Source: Bacillus sp. RO1
Lineage (GTDB): Bacteria > Bacillota > Bacilli > Bacillales > Bacillaceae_I
NCBI RefSeq assembly: GCF_012524115.1
Contig: NZ_JAAZWB010000077.1
Coordinates: 119,278 to 183,277 of the forward strand
Direction: 5' to 3'
DNA length: 64,000 nucleotides
Shown here: positions 56,507-64,000 of the stretch, piece by piece
Layout: each line of letters begins with the position of its first letter
How positions within the stretch are numbered: the stretch's first letter is position 1
Translations under genes and position numbers: made by a program
The notes under the pieces: model-generated
What the model was told of the DNA's origin: nothing
The model's input: only the letters and a program-made list of their open reading frames with translations
Databases searched by the model: none

Positions 56507-57673
56507 TCATTCAAAAAAATACTTCCTAGTCCTCATCTGCACATTCAACACGATCCCGACTGCTATCATATACGTCAGAAGCGAACTTCCTCCGTAGCTG
56601 AAAAATGGCAGTGGAATCCCTGTAATAGGAAGCAGGCCTATCGTCATGCCGATATTCTGAAACACTTGGAAGGTCAGCATGCCAATTACTCCCGCGCACA
56701 GGTAAGTACCGTACGTATCATGGCATTCCATGGCGATGAAGGTGATTTTATAGATTAAGAAAAAGAATAACGAGATGACTACCGTCGCGCCCATAAAGCC
56801 GAACTGGCTGGCGATGGCGGCAAAGATAAAGTCTGTGTGTGCTTCAGGCAGGTAGACATTCATCTGGCCGTATCCTGAACCTGTGTACTCCCCGGACCCG
56901 ATGGCAAGCAGGGACCTTACCAGCTGAAAGCCTTGTACGTCCTGGTATTCGTAAGGATTCAACCAACCATAGAAGCGGTCTAATTGATATTCCGGGATTA
57001 GGTACGTATGGAAAAACGTTGGATGTGCTATGAAAATATATAGAAATAATGCAATGAATCCTATCGCTGCGCCGACAAGCGAGAGGATAATGCTCCATTT
57101 AATTCCCGAAACAAGGATCATCGCTGCAATGATGGCACAATAAACAAGCGTTGTCCCCATATCTGGCTGTTTTGCTACAAGGAATAATGGAATACTGGAG
57201 GCCGCGATTATTTTCCCAAGTAACAAATAACTGTCGCGCAAGGTCGCTATTTCATACTGTGCACGATGGTCGGCAATAATTTTACTCAAGACGAGAATAA
57301 TGGATATTTTCATTAGTTCGGATGGCTGGATATTGCCAAGGCCCGGCAATGTGTACCAACTTGTTGCACCTTTTATGGTGCTGACAAGGGAAGACGGTAC
57401 GTTAAACTCCAGCCCAAGTAACAGCACTACACCTATGCCGTATGTAATCCAAGCCAGATTTCGCAAGTAATCAAAATGGATTAACAACGATACGCCAATC
57501 CCAATCGCTCCGACTACAAACCACATTAATTGCTTTTGCATAAAGTTTATGTTCTGCAACACTGGCGGTAATGTGGGTTCTACGCTCTTCAAGGCAAAAA
57601 GACTTGCTACTACCATAATCCCCATAAGAAAAATCAGCGTGGTATCTAACTGAGGTTTATAGTCTTTTTCCAC
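56507..57673 (-). CDS. rodA: FtsW/RodA/SpoVE family glycosyltransferase
   Basis: A SEDS-family polytopic membrane glycosyltransferase (388 aa, about 10 helices) that polymerises peptidoglycan glycan strands with a partner penicillin-binding protein. Conserved parts are TSWYTLPGLGNIQPSELMKI, VAKQPDMGTTLVY and the C-terminal GIPLPFFSYGGSSLLT. The sequence favours RodA (elongation) over FtsW or SpoVE, but this is not settled from one sequence. GTG start behind GATAGGAGAG. It stands alone. Confidence 0.85.
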   Translation of the reverse strand: MEKDYKPQLDTTLIFLMGIMVVASLFALKSVEPTLPPVLQNINFMQKQLMWFVVGAIGIGVSLLIHFDYLRNLAWITYGIGVVLLLGLEFNVPSSLVSTIKGATSWYTLPGLGNIQPSELMKISIILVLSKIIADHRAQYEIATLRDSYLLLGKIIAASSIPLFLVAKQPDMGTTLVYCAIIAAMILVSGIKWSIILSLVGAAIGFIALFLYIFIAHPTFFHTYLIPEYQLDRFYGWLNPYEYQDVQGFQLVRSLLAIGSGEYTGSGYGQMNVYLPEAHTDFIFAAIASQFGFMGATVVISLFFFLIYKITFIAMECHDTYGTYLCAGVIGMLTFQVFQNIGMTIGLLPITGIPLPFFSYGGSSLLTYMIAVGIVLNVQMRTRKYFFE

Positions 57674-57878
57674 TGTTTTCTCTCCTATCTCTACTTAAAC
57701 TTTTTCTTTTTAGATTGTTTATATTATTATTTAAATAATTGATATGTTTAATAATAGAATAACCTATAAAGCATATTAGAGAAAAACATAAAGGTCAATC
57801 CATAAAATTATGGATAATGCATGCGGAAAGATAAAAAGGGGAAATTAGAATTAACTTATTTTAGGAGGACTACATACT

Positions 57879-59108
57879 TTGTTTATTGCGTTAGCTTTTT
57901 TCTTATTTATGTCTTTTTTCTTGTCGGGAAGTGAAACAGCGCTGACAGCTGTTAACAGGATGAAAATCCAAATCCGAGCAGAGAACGGCGATTTGGCTGC
58001 TCAAAAACTGCTAAAACTGATTGAGCGCCCTGATCAGTTTATTACAGCTATTCTAATAGGGAATAACATTGCCAATATCATGCTGCCGACACTTGTGACA
58101 CTGATTGCCATTGATTATGACTGGAACGTTGGTGTTGCGACAGCCGTTCTGACTGTAGTGTTGATTATTTGCGCTGAGGTGGTGCCAAAATCCATTGCTG
58201 CTACTTTCGCAAATAAAGTAGCTTTCATTGTAGCACCCGTCATATCCATTCTTCTTTATGTTTTAAAGCCTCTTATTTTTTTACTTTCCATCCTGACTAA
58301 TTTCATCATCCGCCTTTTATCAAGGGGGACGGTCCAAGAAGCAACCCTTTCTAAAGAAGAGCTTAAAACGATGGTAGATATCGGCCGTACGGAGGGTACA
58401 TTTTACGAGGAAGAATCACAGCATATCATTGGTGCCATTGATTTTTACACGAAAGATGTGCGTGATGCATTGAAGACTCCGAGGATTGAAATTCATGGAT
58501 TGCCGTGTGATGTAACCTTTGAAGACGCAAGAAACTTTGTGATGGAAAGTAGTTATACCCGTTATCCCGTTTATAAAGAAAATATGGATAATATCATCGG
58601 TGTGTTTCATGCCAAGTTTTTATTGAATTGGTCATTAAATCCCGACTTAGAAATCAAGGACTTCATGGACACAAGCCCATTGTTTGTAGCTGAATCCACT
58701 TCCATTGAGAAAGTATTTAAGATGATGCTCAAAGAGAAAAAACATATGGCGATTGTTATAGATGAGTACGGAGGAACGACAGGAATCATCAGCCACGAGG
58801 ATATTATTGAAGCCATGATTGGTCAGGAAATTGAAGATGAGACGGATGAATCAGGTGAAATTCTTATTGAAGAATTAACGGACACTCAAATCATCTGTCA
58901 TGGAAAAATTGCCATCAGACGCTTCAATGAAGTGTTTAAAACAAAAGTTCCAGAAGAAGAAGACACGGTTGCTGGGTTTCTTTTCAAAGAACTGGGGCAT
59001 ATTCCGACAGAGGGCGAATCGCTTGAATATCATCACCTTCATTTTGATATATTGAAGATGGAGGACAATGTTATTAAGCAAGTGAAAGTAAAGAAAAAAG
59101 CGAATTAA
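57879..59108 (+). CDS. CNNM/CBS domain (hemolysin-like) membrane protein 1
   Basis: A 409-aa protein with an N-terminal DUF21/CNNM membrane domain (LALIFLFMSFFLSGSETALTA, four helices to about 190), two CBS domains (about 200-330, with YTRYPVYKENMDNIIG and DEYGGTTGIISHEDIIEAMIGQEIEDE) and a C-terminal CorC_HlyC domain (350-409). Members of this group move or sense Mg2+ and similar divalent ions. TTG start behind TTAGGAGG. It faces a paralogue at 59-60 kb, and both end in one shared terminator. Confidence 0.87.
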   Translation: MFIALAFFLFMSFFLSGSETALTAVNRMKIQIRAENGDLAAQKLLKLIERPDQFITAILIGNNIANIMLPTLVTLIAIDYDWNVGVATAVLTVVLIICAEVVPKSIAATFANKVAFIVAPVISILLYVLKPLIFLLSILTNFIIRLLSRGTVQEATLSKEELKTMVDIGRTEGTFYEEESQHIIGAIDFYTKDVRDALKTPRIEIHGLPCDVTFEDARNFVMESSYTRYPVYKENMDNIIGVFHAKFLLNWSLNPDLEIKDFMDTSPLFVAESTSIEKVFKMMLKEKKHMAIVIDEYGGTTGIISHEDIIEAMIGQEIEDETDESGEILIEELTDTQIICHGKIAIRRFNEVFKTKVPEEEDTVAGFLFKELGHIPTEGESLEYHHLHFDILKMEDNVIKQVKVKKKAN

Positions 59109-59114
59109 AACAGG

Positions 59115-59156
59115 AAAAGGTGCCGCATTCCATCACGGAAGTGCGGCACCTTTTTA
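59115..59156. terminator. Bidirectional terminator between CNNM genes
   Basis: AAAAGGTGCCGCA and TGCGGCACCTTTTT flank a 16-nt loop. It serves both convergent CNNM/CBS genes. Confidence 0.93.
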
Positions 59157-59162
59157 CTAAAT

Positions 59163-60494
59163 TTAAGATTGATGCTGATTGGATAATGCATTCAATTGAA
59201 GACCAACTTGCTTTACCTGGTGATTGTCCATTTCGAGTACTGTCCAAATGTTTTCACCATGCTTAATATGTTCCTCTTCATCTTCTTCAAGGTCCTGGAG
59301 CATTACTTGCATCCAGCCACCGATCGTATCGATATCATCCTTCTCATCAAATGTTACCCCGAATCGTTGCTCAATATCTGTCAACAAGACAAGGCCATTA
59401 ATATGATAAAGGTCTGTTTCGATTTCTTGAATATCCGGTACTTCATCTGCATCAAATTCATCACGGATTTCCCCGACGATTTCTTCTAAGATATCTTCCA
59501 TCGTGATGATTCCGGCCGTACCACCGTACTCGTCAATGACTAGTGCGATATGAACCTGTTCTTCCTGCATCTTTAATAAGGCATCTTGCAGGGAGGTCAC
59601 CTCATGAATTAGTGGAAGCTCGTGAAGGAAGTCTTTCATCTCGCCTGCTCTACCGGCAGCGAAGTTTGTGAGCATTTCCTTTACGTTCACGAACCCGAGA
59701 ATATTATCTTTGTCTCCATCCTCTGTAACAGGATATCGAGTGTATTGGTGTTCATCCAATACGCTGATAATTTCTTCTCTGGACATGCTATTAGATAAAG
59801 TGACGATTTGCACACGCGGGATCATGATGTCCCGTGCGACTCTTTCGTCAAAAGTGAATATGTTTTCCATGTAGGATAGTTCTGTTTGATTAATTTCTCC
59901 ACTTTCAAAACTTTGCGTCATAATGATTTTGAGCTCTTCTTCCGAGTGAGCCTGCTCATGACTTGCAGGCTGTACCCCGAACATACGAAGTAACACACGT
60001 GCTGAACCGTTCAACGTCCAGATTAACGGGTACATCAGCTTACCGAACCAATATAAAGGTCTCGCAATAAGCAATGTCATCTTTTCAGCAAACTGAATCG
60101 CAAGTGTCTTCGGTGCAAGCTCCCCCACTACTACGTGCAAGAACGTAACAAGCGAGAAAGCGACCGCAAACGAAACAACAGTAGAAACGGACGCAGGTAC
60201 TCCTAAGCTATCGAATAAAGGATACAGAAGTCTTTCAACAGTCGGTTTTCCTAACCAACCAAGACCTAAAGCTGTCACCGTAATTCCGAGTTGACATGCG
60301 GACAAGTAATAATCCAGATCTGCAATAAGCTTTTTGGCCACTACCGCAGTCTTGTTGCCTTCTGCAATCAATTGATCCACTCGGGACATACGCACCTTTA
60401 CCACTGCAAACTCCGATCCAACGAAGAAAGCTGTTAATCCTATTAACAAAGCCACTAAAAGTAAGTTCATGATTAATATACTGTCAATATCCAA
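59163..60494 (-). CDS. CNNM/CBS domain (hemolysin-like) membrane protein 2, manganese-linked
   Basis: A 443-aa paralogue of the gene at 57.9 kb: N-terminal DUF21/CNNM membrane domain (VALLIGLTAFFVGSEFAVVKVRMSRV), CBS pair with YTRYPVTEDGDKDNILGFVNVKEML and DEYGGTAGIITMEDILEEIVGEIRDEF, and a C-terminal CorC_HlyC domain (DTIGGWMQVML). The yybP-ykoY manganese riboswitch upstream suggests a role in Mn2+ homeostasis, likely export or tolerance (inference). TTG start with GAGGG 7 nt before. Confidence 0.88.
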   Translation of the reverse strand: MDIDSILIMNLLLVALLIGLTAFFVGSEFAVVKVRMSRVDQLIAEGNKTAVVAKKLIADLDYYLSACQLGITVTALGLGWLGKPTVERLLYPLFDSLGVPASVSTVVSFAVAFSLVTFLHVVVGELAPKTLAIQFAEKMTLLIARPLYWFGKLMYPLIWTLNGSARVLLRMFGVQPASHEQAHSEEELKIIMTQSFESGEINQTELSYMENIFTFDERVARDIMIPRVQIVTLSNSMSREEIISVLDEHQYTRYPVTEDGDKDNILGFVNVKEMLTNFAAGRAGEMKDFLHELPLIHEVTSLQDALLKMQEEQVHIALVIDEYGGTAGIITMEDILEEIVGEIRDEFDADEVPDIQEIETDLYHINGLVLLTDIEQRFGVTFDEKDDIDTIGGWMQVMLQDLEEDEEEHIKHGENIWTVLEMDNHQVKQVGLQLNALSNQHQS

Positions 60495-60610
60495 TTGTTT
60501 CCCTCAAAAAAAGGGATTCACCTCCGAAAATTTCCACTTTTATTTTTTCTACCTTTACCTTTAACTATTCCACCTAATTTTAGATTAGAACTCTCCCCCT
60601 ATCCGGATAT

Positions 60611-60645
60611 AAAAAACCCTCCACCAAAAATTGGCAGAGGTTTTA
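60611..60645 (-). terminator. Riboswitch expression-platform terminator
   Basis: On the minus strand ACCTCTGCCAA pairs with TTGGTGGAGGGT, then TTTTTTA. Lies between the aptamer and the CNNM gene 2 start, so termination is likely the default state. Confidence 0.88.
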
Positions 60646-60673
60646 TTTGTAAAGTTATTTAACCTATACCTGA

Positions 60674-60776
60674 GTGGCAAAGGTCTCGCAAACAACATCT
60701 AAAAATGTTGCCAGTTAAGCCGGTGACTTATTCCATCACGTATTGACGACATAACTGTCAGCTACTCCCCTTTGGA
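60674..60776 (-). promoter_or_regulatory. yybP-ykoY manganese riboswitch aptamer
   Basis: On the minus strand it starts CCAAAGGGGAGTAGC and has GTCGTCAATACGTGA and AAGTCACCGGC, ending with GCGAGACCTTTGCC. AAAGG and CCTTT form P1. These are the conserved parts of the yybP-ykoY element, which senses Mn2+ and turns on genes such as exporters. A terminator follows at 60611-60645. Confidence 0.9.
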
Positions 60777-60951
60777 GTATTATAAGCTCTTTGAAGCAGA
60801 GCGATAGCTTAAACTCATAAACTATCAAGAGAAATTCTATTATAGTTTCATTGTAAAGTCAATATTTGTAGATTAGTAGAAAAATCCCTACTCCATTGAA
60901 TGGGGTAGGGAAAGGTGACAAATCATTTATTTCATTGGTTATAACTTTAAC

Positions 60952-61202
60952 GGTTGACTCTCCGTTACAGGAGCTTCGCTTTTCGCGGGCAGTCCGGGAG
61001 CCACATCGGGCTGCCAGGCGTAGCCGAGGAGGCTCACGTCAGCCCCTAGGAAAGCGAAGCCATTTGCGGAAATCAACAGCGGTGTATAAAGAAATTCTAA
61101 AAACAATGACTTTTTCAGTGGCCTCGGCTGCGCCCTGCGGGGTCTCCCATGTCCTTTCCTCCCGCAGGATTCTGCGCTCTTTTCACTCCAATCAACCAGG
61201 TA
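60952..61202 (+). repeat. R1 dispersed repeat, nested copies f
   Basis: An outer R1 copy (GTTGACTCTCCGTTACAGG to CACTCCAATCAACC) is split near GAGCC by an inner copy in the other orientation. The inner part carries AAAGCGAAGCCATTTGCGG, ATCAACAGCGGTG and ends CTTTTTCAGTGGC, the same terminal block as the 16-kb insert. Confidence 0.75.
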
Positions 61203-61267
61203 ATTGTTATACACAAAGACTTGGTCGACACATCCCATCTTTTTAAAAAGGAGTTAGGAGGTTTGCA

Positions 61268-62035
61268 TTACTGTTTTGACATTCCTGTGTAGATATAGAT
61301 GGCATCTCGCAGAAACTGAGCAGTACCAGGTTGTTCTTTATCATAAAAAGCAGTAAATCGCTCATCATCCACATACATCTGGGCAAGGCCAGCATGTGCT
61401 TCCTTGGAGTAGGAATCCCAGTAAAACCCTAACCACTGACGGTGCAAGTCCGCCGCTTTTTGCGCAAGGTCTCCGGCAGGATCTCCGGTTTGAAATGCCT
61501 CATTTAAAACTTGGAGTACTTCTTCTCCCAGCTTTTCTCCTTGTTCGTACTGTTTCTTTGACATACCTTTCAACTTGGCATTTGATTGATCAATCGTTTC
61601 ATTGCCGTATTTCCCTCTGATTTCTTTTCCATATTTCGCTTCGTTTTCATCTATCATGTTCTGCTTGAATGCTTCAAACTTTTCTTTATCACTCATGATA
61701 ATACTCCCTTCTTTCGCAGCCAGTGTCCGGTCTACACTTTCAATGAGGCCCTCAAGCCGCTTTTGCTTTGTCAGAAGTTTGTCACGGTGTTCTTTTAGTG
61801 CTTCCACTTCATTAAAGGTTGGAGCGTTGATGATTTTTTGGATGCTTTCAAGGTCCAATTCGAGCTCCCTATAAAAGAGGATTTGCTGAAGCTTATCCAC
61901 TTCCGCCTGCCCGTAGATTCGATATCCTGAACCACTGATTCTCGCCGGCTTGAGAATCCCAATTTCATCATAGTAGCGCAGCGTCCTGCCTGTCACTCCA
62001 GCCATTTTTGCTAATTTCTGTACGGTGTATTCCAC
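61268..62035 (-). CDS. MerR-family regulator with TipAS domain (Mta-like)
   Basis: A 255-aa multidrug-type regulator. Helix-turn-helix at residues 4-70 (VQKLAKMAGVTGRTLRYYDEIGILKPARI), a coiled coil (about 75-115), then a TipAS-like effector domain (about 135-255; YGKEIRGKYG, YVDDERFTAFYDKEQPGTAQFL). The architecture and 255 aa length resemble B. subtilis Mta, an activator of drug exporters. No exporter adjoins it. GTG start behind AGGAGGTGATCAGAG. Probably autoregulated through its MerR promoter. Confidence 0.87.
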   Translation of the reverse strand: MEYTVQKLAKMAGVTGRTLRYYDEIGILKPARISGSGYRIYGQAEVDKLQQILFYRELELDLESIQKIINAPTFNEVEALKEHRDKLLTKQKRLEGLIESVDRTLAAKEGSIIMSDKEKFEAFKQNMIDENEAKYGKEIRGKYGNETIDQSNAKLKGMSKKQYEQGEKLGEEVLQVLNEAFQTGDPAGDLAQKAADLHRQWLGFYWDSYSKEAHAGLAQMYVDDERFTAFYDKEQPGTAQFLRDAIYIYTGMSKQ

Positions 62036-62059
62036 CTCTGATCACCTCCTGACAAATTC

Positions 62060-62090
62060 AGTGTACACCTTGACGTAACGTAAATGTAAA
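62060..62090 (-). promoter_or_regulatory. MerR-type promoter/operator
   Basis: On the minus strand TTTACA and TACACT are separated by 19 nt. The spacer holds the pseudo-palindrome TTTACGTTACGTCAA, as in operators of MerR drug regulators. Confidence 0.75.
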
Positions 62091-62202
62091 TAGGTTTTCC
62101 GAAAAAATAACCCAAAAGTACCACTAAACAGTTTAGAATATTCTGCATTTTAATTCATTTGTCTTATATCCCATATTTGTCATTACTTTTATAATGAAAA
62201 CA

Positions 62203-62247
62203 GAAATAATATTTCAATTTTACATTTAAATATTGAAATATTATTTC
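62203..62247. promoter_or_regulatory. Perfect 16-bp inverted repeat before the glycosidase gene
   Basis: GAAATAATATTTCAAT (62203-62218) and ATTGAAATATTATTTC (62232-62247) are exact reverse complements 13 bp apart. Each arm contains a near-palindrome GAAATAATATTTC, so two operator sites may lie side by side. The protein is unknown; RpiR/MurR-type sites look similar. Confidence 0.65.
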
Positions 62248-62253
62248 AACTAT

Positions 62254-62267
62254 TGTAAGCGTTTACT
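62254..62267 (+). promoter_or_regulatory. Catabolite-responsive element (cre)
   Basis: TGTAAGCGTTTACT matches the cre consensus TGWAANCGNTNWCA except the last base. It is 31 bp before the glycosidase ATG, consistent with CcpA repression by good carbon sources. Confidence 0.75.
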
Positions 62268-62298
62268 AAATTAAAAATGAGAAAGCGAGGGGCTACAA

Positions 62299-63861
62299 AT
62301 GAAATTTGGACAAGCATGTAAGTACATAATGATTACGGCACTATTATTTTCCTTCACTCTCCCTCTTTTTACAGGGAAAGGGAGTGCAGAAATGATTCAG
62401 CAACCCAAGCATGAGATGAGAGCAGCCTGGATTGCCACTGTTCAAAACATCGATGTGAAAGCAGGCATGAGCGAAGCAGATTATACCGCATGGGTACAAC
62501 AGACACTTGATTTTCTAAAAGGTAAGAACTTTAACACGATTATCTATCAGGTAAAGCCTACCGCAGATGCTTTTTATCCTTCTGAAATTGACCCTTGGTC
62601 TAAATATGTCACTGGTGGGGCACAAGGAACAGACCCTGGCTATGACCCGCTCCAAATCATGATTGAAGAATCTCATGCGCGCGGCATTGAAGTGCATGCA
62701 TGGGTGAACCCATATCGTGTCACCATGCCTTATGAATCATTAGACAACCTTTCAGAGGAAAATGTCGCAAAAGAACATCCTGAATGGGTTGTTAAATACG
62801 GTCTTCAGTATTACTTGAATCCCGGAATACAGGGAGTACAGGATTACCTGCTTTCTACTGTTGAGGAGCTTGTGACGAACTATGACATTGAAGCGGTTCA
62901 TATGGATGATTACTTCTATCCATATCGCAGAGTTGGAGAGGAATTCCCAGATCAAGCACAATTTGAAGCAGACCCGCGTGGTTTTGATAACATCGAAGAC
63001 TGGAGACGCGACAACGTAAACAACCTAGTATCTGCCATCAATGACACCATCAAAGAAACAAAAAGCTGGGTACAGTTCGGTATTTCCCCATTTGGCGTGT
63101 GGAGAAATATTGACAAAGACCCGACAGGAAGCAATACACAAGCGGGACAAACAAACTACGATGATCTTTACGCTGATACAAGACAGTGGATCAAAGACGG
63201 TAGCATCGACTATATTACACCGCAAATCTACTGGTCCCGAGGTCTAGCAGTAGCCAACTACTCCATTTTACTTGACTGGTGGAGTAAAGAAGTCGAAGAA
63301 TATGCCAATAACCATCCGGTGAACCTGTATATTGGTACAGCTGATTACAAGGTTGCAGACAACTTTGATCAGAATTGGCATCAACCATACGAACTACCTG
63401 GACAAATACTAGACAATCGCCAAGATGAAAATGCACTGGGCCAAATGCACTTCTCCCTTAGACAAATCATCAGAAATAACCTTGGATATGCAGACATCCT
63501 TACAAACGAAATTTATACGGAGCCTGCACTCGTTCCTGCAACTCCTTGGAACGGAGAACAGCTTCCACAAAAGCCAAATACGGTGAAAGCAGACAAAACA
63601 GATGGTAGCATCACTCTTACCATTGATGACAAAAAGCATTCGGATGCAAGAAAGTATGTTATCTATCGCTTTGACGGGCTTCAAGAAGGAGATTACAACA
63701 ATCCTGCCAATATCGTGGATGTTGTCTATGCAACAGAAGGTGTTACCACTTATGTGGACAATACCATCGAGGACGGCAAGCGCTACACATATGGCGTGAC
63801 TTCCGTTTCCAATACTGGTTTGGAAAGTAAGAATGCAAAAATTGTGAAAGTGGAAAAATAA
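62299..63861 (+). CDS. Secreted GH10-like glycosyl hydrolase (DUF187/YngK-like)
   Basis: A 520-aa exported enzyme. Signal peptide (MKFGQACKYIMITALLF to about residue 30), then a TIM-barrel of the glycosyl hydrolase-like 10 family (PF02638, about 38-380): HEMRAAWIATVQNIDVK, AWVNPYRVTM and DIEAVHMDDYFYPY, where Asp residues may be catalytic. The C-terminal 90 residues form a fibronectin-like module (YVIYRFDGLQEGD). B. subtilis YngK has a similar length. Related proteins cut peptidoglycan glycans, but the substrate here is unproven. A cre site and inverted repeat lie upstream. ATG has GAGGGGCTACAA. Confidence 0.82.
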   Translation: MKFGQACKYIMITALLFSFTLPLFTGKGSAEMIQQPKHEMRAAWIATVQNIDVKAGMSEADYTAWVQQTLDFLKGKNFNTIIYQVKPTADAFYPSEIDPWSKYVTGGAQGTDPGYDPLQIMIEESHARGIEVHAWVNPYRVTMPYESLDNLSEENVAKEHPEWVVKYGLQYYLNPGIQGVQDYLLSTVEELVTNYDIEAVHMDDYFYPYRRVGEEFPDQAQFEADPRGFDNIEDWRRDNVNNLVSAINDTIKETKSWVQFGISPFGVWRNIDKDPTGSNTQAGQTNYDDLYADTRQWIKDGSIDYITPQIYWSRGLAVANYSILLDWWSKEVEEYANNHPVNLYIGTADYKVADNFDQNWHQPYELPGQILDNRQDENALGQMHFSLRQIIRNNLGYADILTNEIYTEPALVPATPWNGEQLPQKPNTVKADKTDGSITLTIDDKKHSDARKYVIYRFDGLQEGDYNNPANIVDVVYATEGVTTYVDNTIEDGKRYTYGVTSVSNTGLESKNAKIVKVEK

Positions 63862-63908
63862 ACATACCGGAAGAAAGAGGCTGGGACAAAAGTGTTTTAG
63901 TCTAAATA

Positions 63909-63955
63909 AAACCCGAACTAATTTAAAATCTTAAATTAGTTCGGGTCTTTTTTCG
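63909..63955 (+). terminator. Terminator of the glycosidase gene
   Basis: ACCCGAACTAATTTAA and TTAAATTAGTTCGGGT pair perfectly around a short loop, followed by CTTTTTT. A common Firmicutes motif (GAGGCTGGGACAAAA) precedes it. Confidence 0.92.
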
Positions 63956-63984
63956 TTTAAAAGATACATTTATTTTTTGGGTTG

Positions 63985-64000
63985 CACCAGCTGTTGATTG
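63985..64000 (+). repeat. Start of a further R1 repeat, cut by the window edge
   Basis: ACCAGCTGTTGATTG is the terminal block of the R1 family. Only its first bases are in the window. Confidence 0.55.

Noticed and set aside
60896..61246. 116-aa ORF over the 61-kb repeat
   Set aside because: It consists of R1 repeat sequence, which has no conserved frame between copies.

Overview
The window looks like chromosomal DNA of a low-GC Gram-positive bacterium of the family Bacillaceae (Bacillus sensu lato). Reasons are the ddl-murF-cshA order, strong AGGAGG ribosome binding sites with frequent TTG/GTG starts, an S-box, a CsoR copper regulon, SigB-like promoters, a Rex-like box before cydDC, and many genes of Bacillus type (helD, ppaC, YflT, CsbD, KGG and Mta-like proteins). 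No phage, plasmid, IS transposase, rRNA or tRNA gene was seen. The species cannot be fixed from sequence alone.

Layout. 0-7 kb: ddl, murF and cshA (cell wall and RNA helicase) and a large membrane-anchored beta-propeller protein. 7.7-13 kb: a copper island with csoR-copZ in one unit and copA, a His-rich YtkA-like protein and a siroheme half-domain protein in another. Each unit has its own CsoR-type operator. A TVP38/DedA-like membrane gene is divergent. 13-21 kb: helD with a terminator-like hairpin just before its start, bioB, and a stress cluster (SDR oxidoreductase, KGG protein, CsbD, two tandem 48-49 aa membrane peptides). 20.5-25 kb: an ABC importer next to a CDP-alcohol phosphatidyltransferase, matching the E. 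coli ynjBCD-ynjF gene set. 25.5-34.7 kb: ppaC, an LVIVD-repeat secreted protein, a YflT protein, an ABC exporter behind a Fur-like box, and cydDC behind a Rex-like box. 35-43 kb: an S-box riboswitch and the methionine operon metI-metC-yitJ-metH. 43-54 kb: a LysM protein, a chemotaxis receptor, and a two-component system with DUF58 and ABC-2 transporter genes resembling lnrJKLMN (yfiJKLMN). 54-64 kb: AlkZ-related, SRPBCC, MerR and RodA/FtsW genes, two CNNM/CBS proteins (one behind a yybP-ykoY manganese riboswitch), an Mta-like regulator and a secreted GH10-like glycosidase with a cre site.

The least explained content is intergenic. (1) A roughly 212-bp element occurs at four loci. It is made of phased 21-bp units built on TTGACCGAA, with unit positions and total length conserved, and the first five or more units stay in one reading frame (a heptad with L-T-E). 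(2) Four 17-bp palindromes are spaced exactly 56 bp apart with unrelated spacers after metH. (3) Two neighbouring arrays have six 20-bp ATATC units each. (4) A GC-rich MITE-like repeat family (called R1 here) occurs at seven or more places. In one case a copy with 16-bp terminal inverted repeats and a 6-bp target duplication sits inside another copy.
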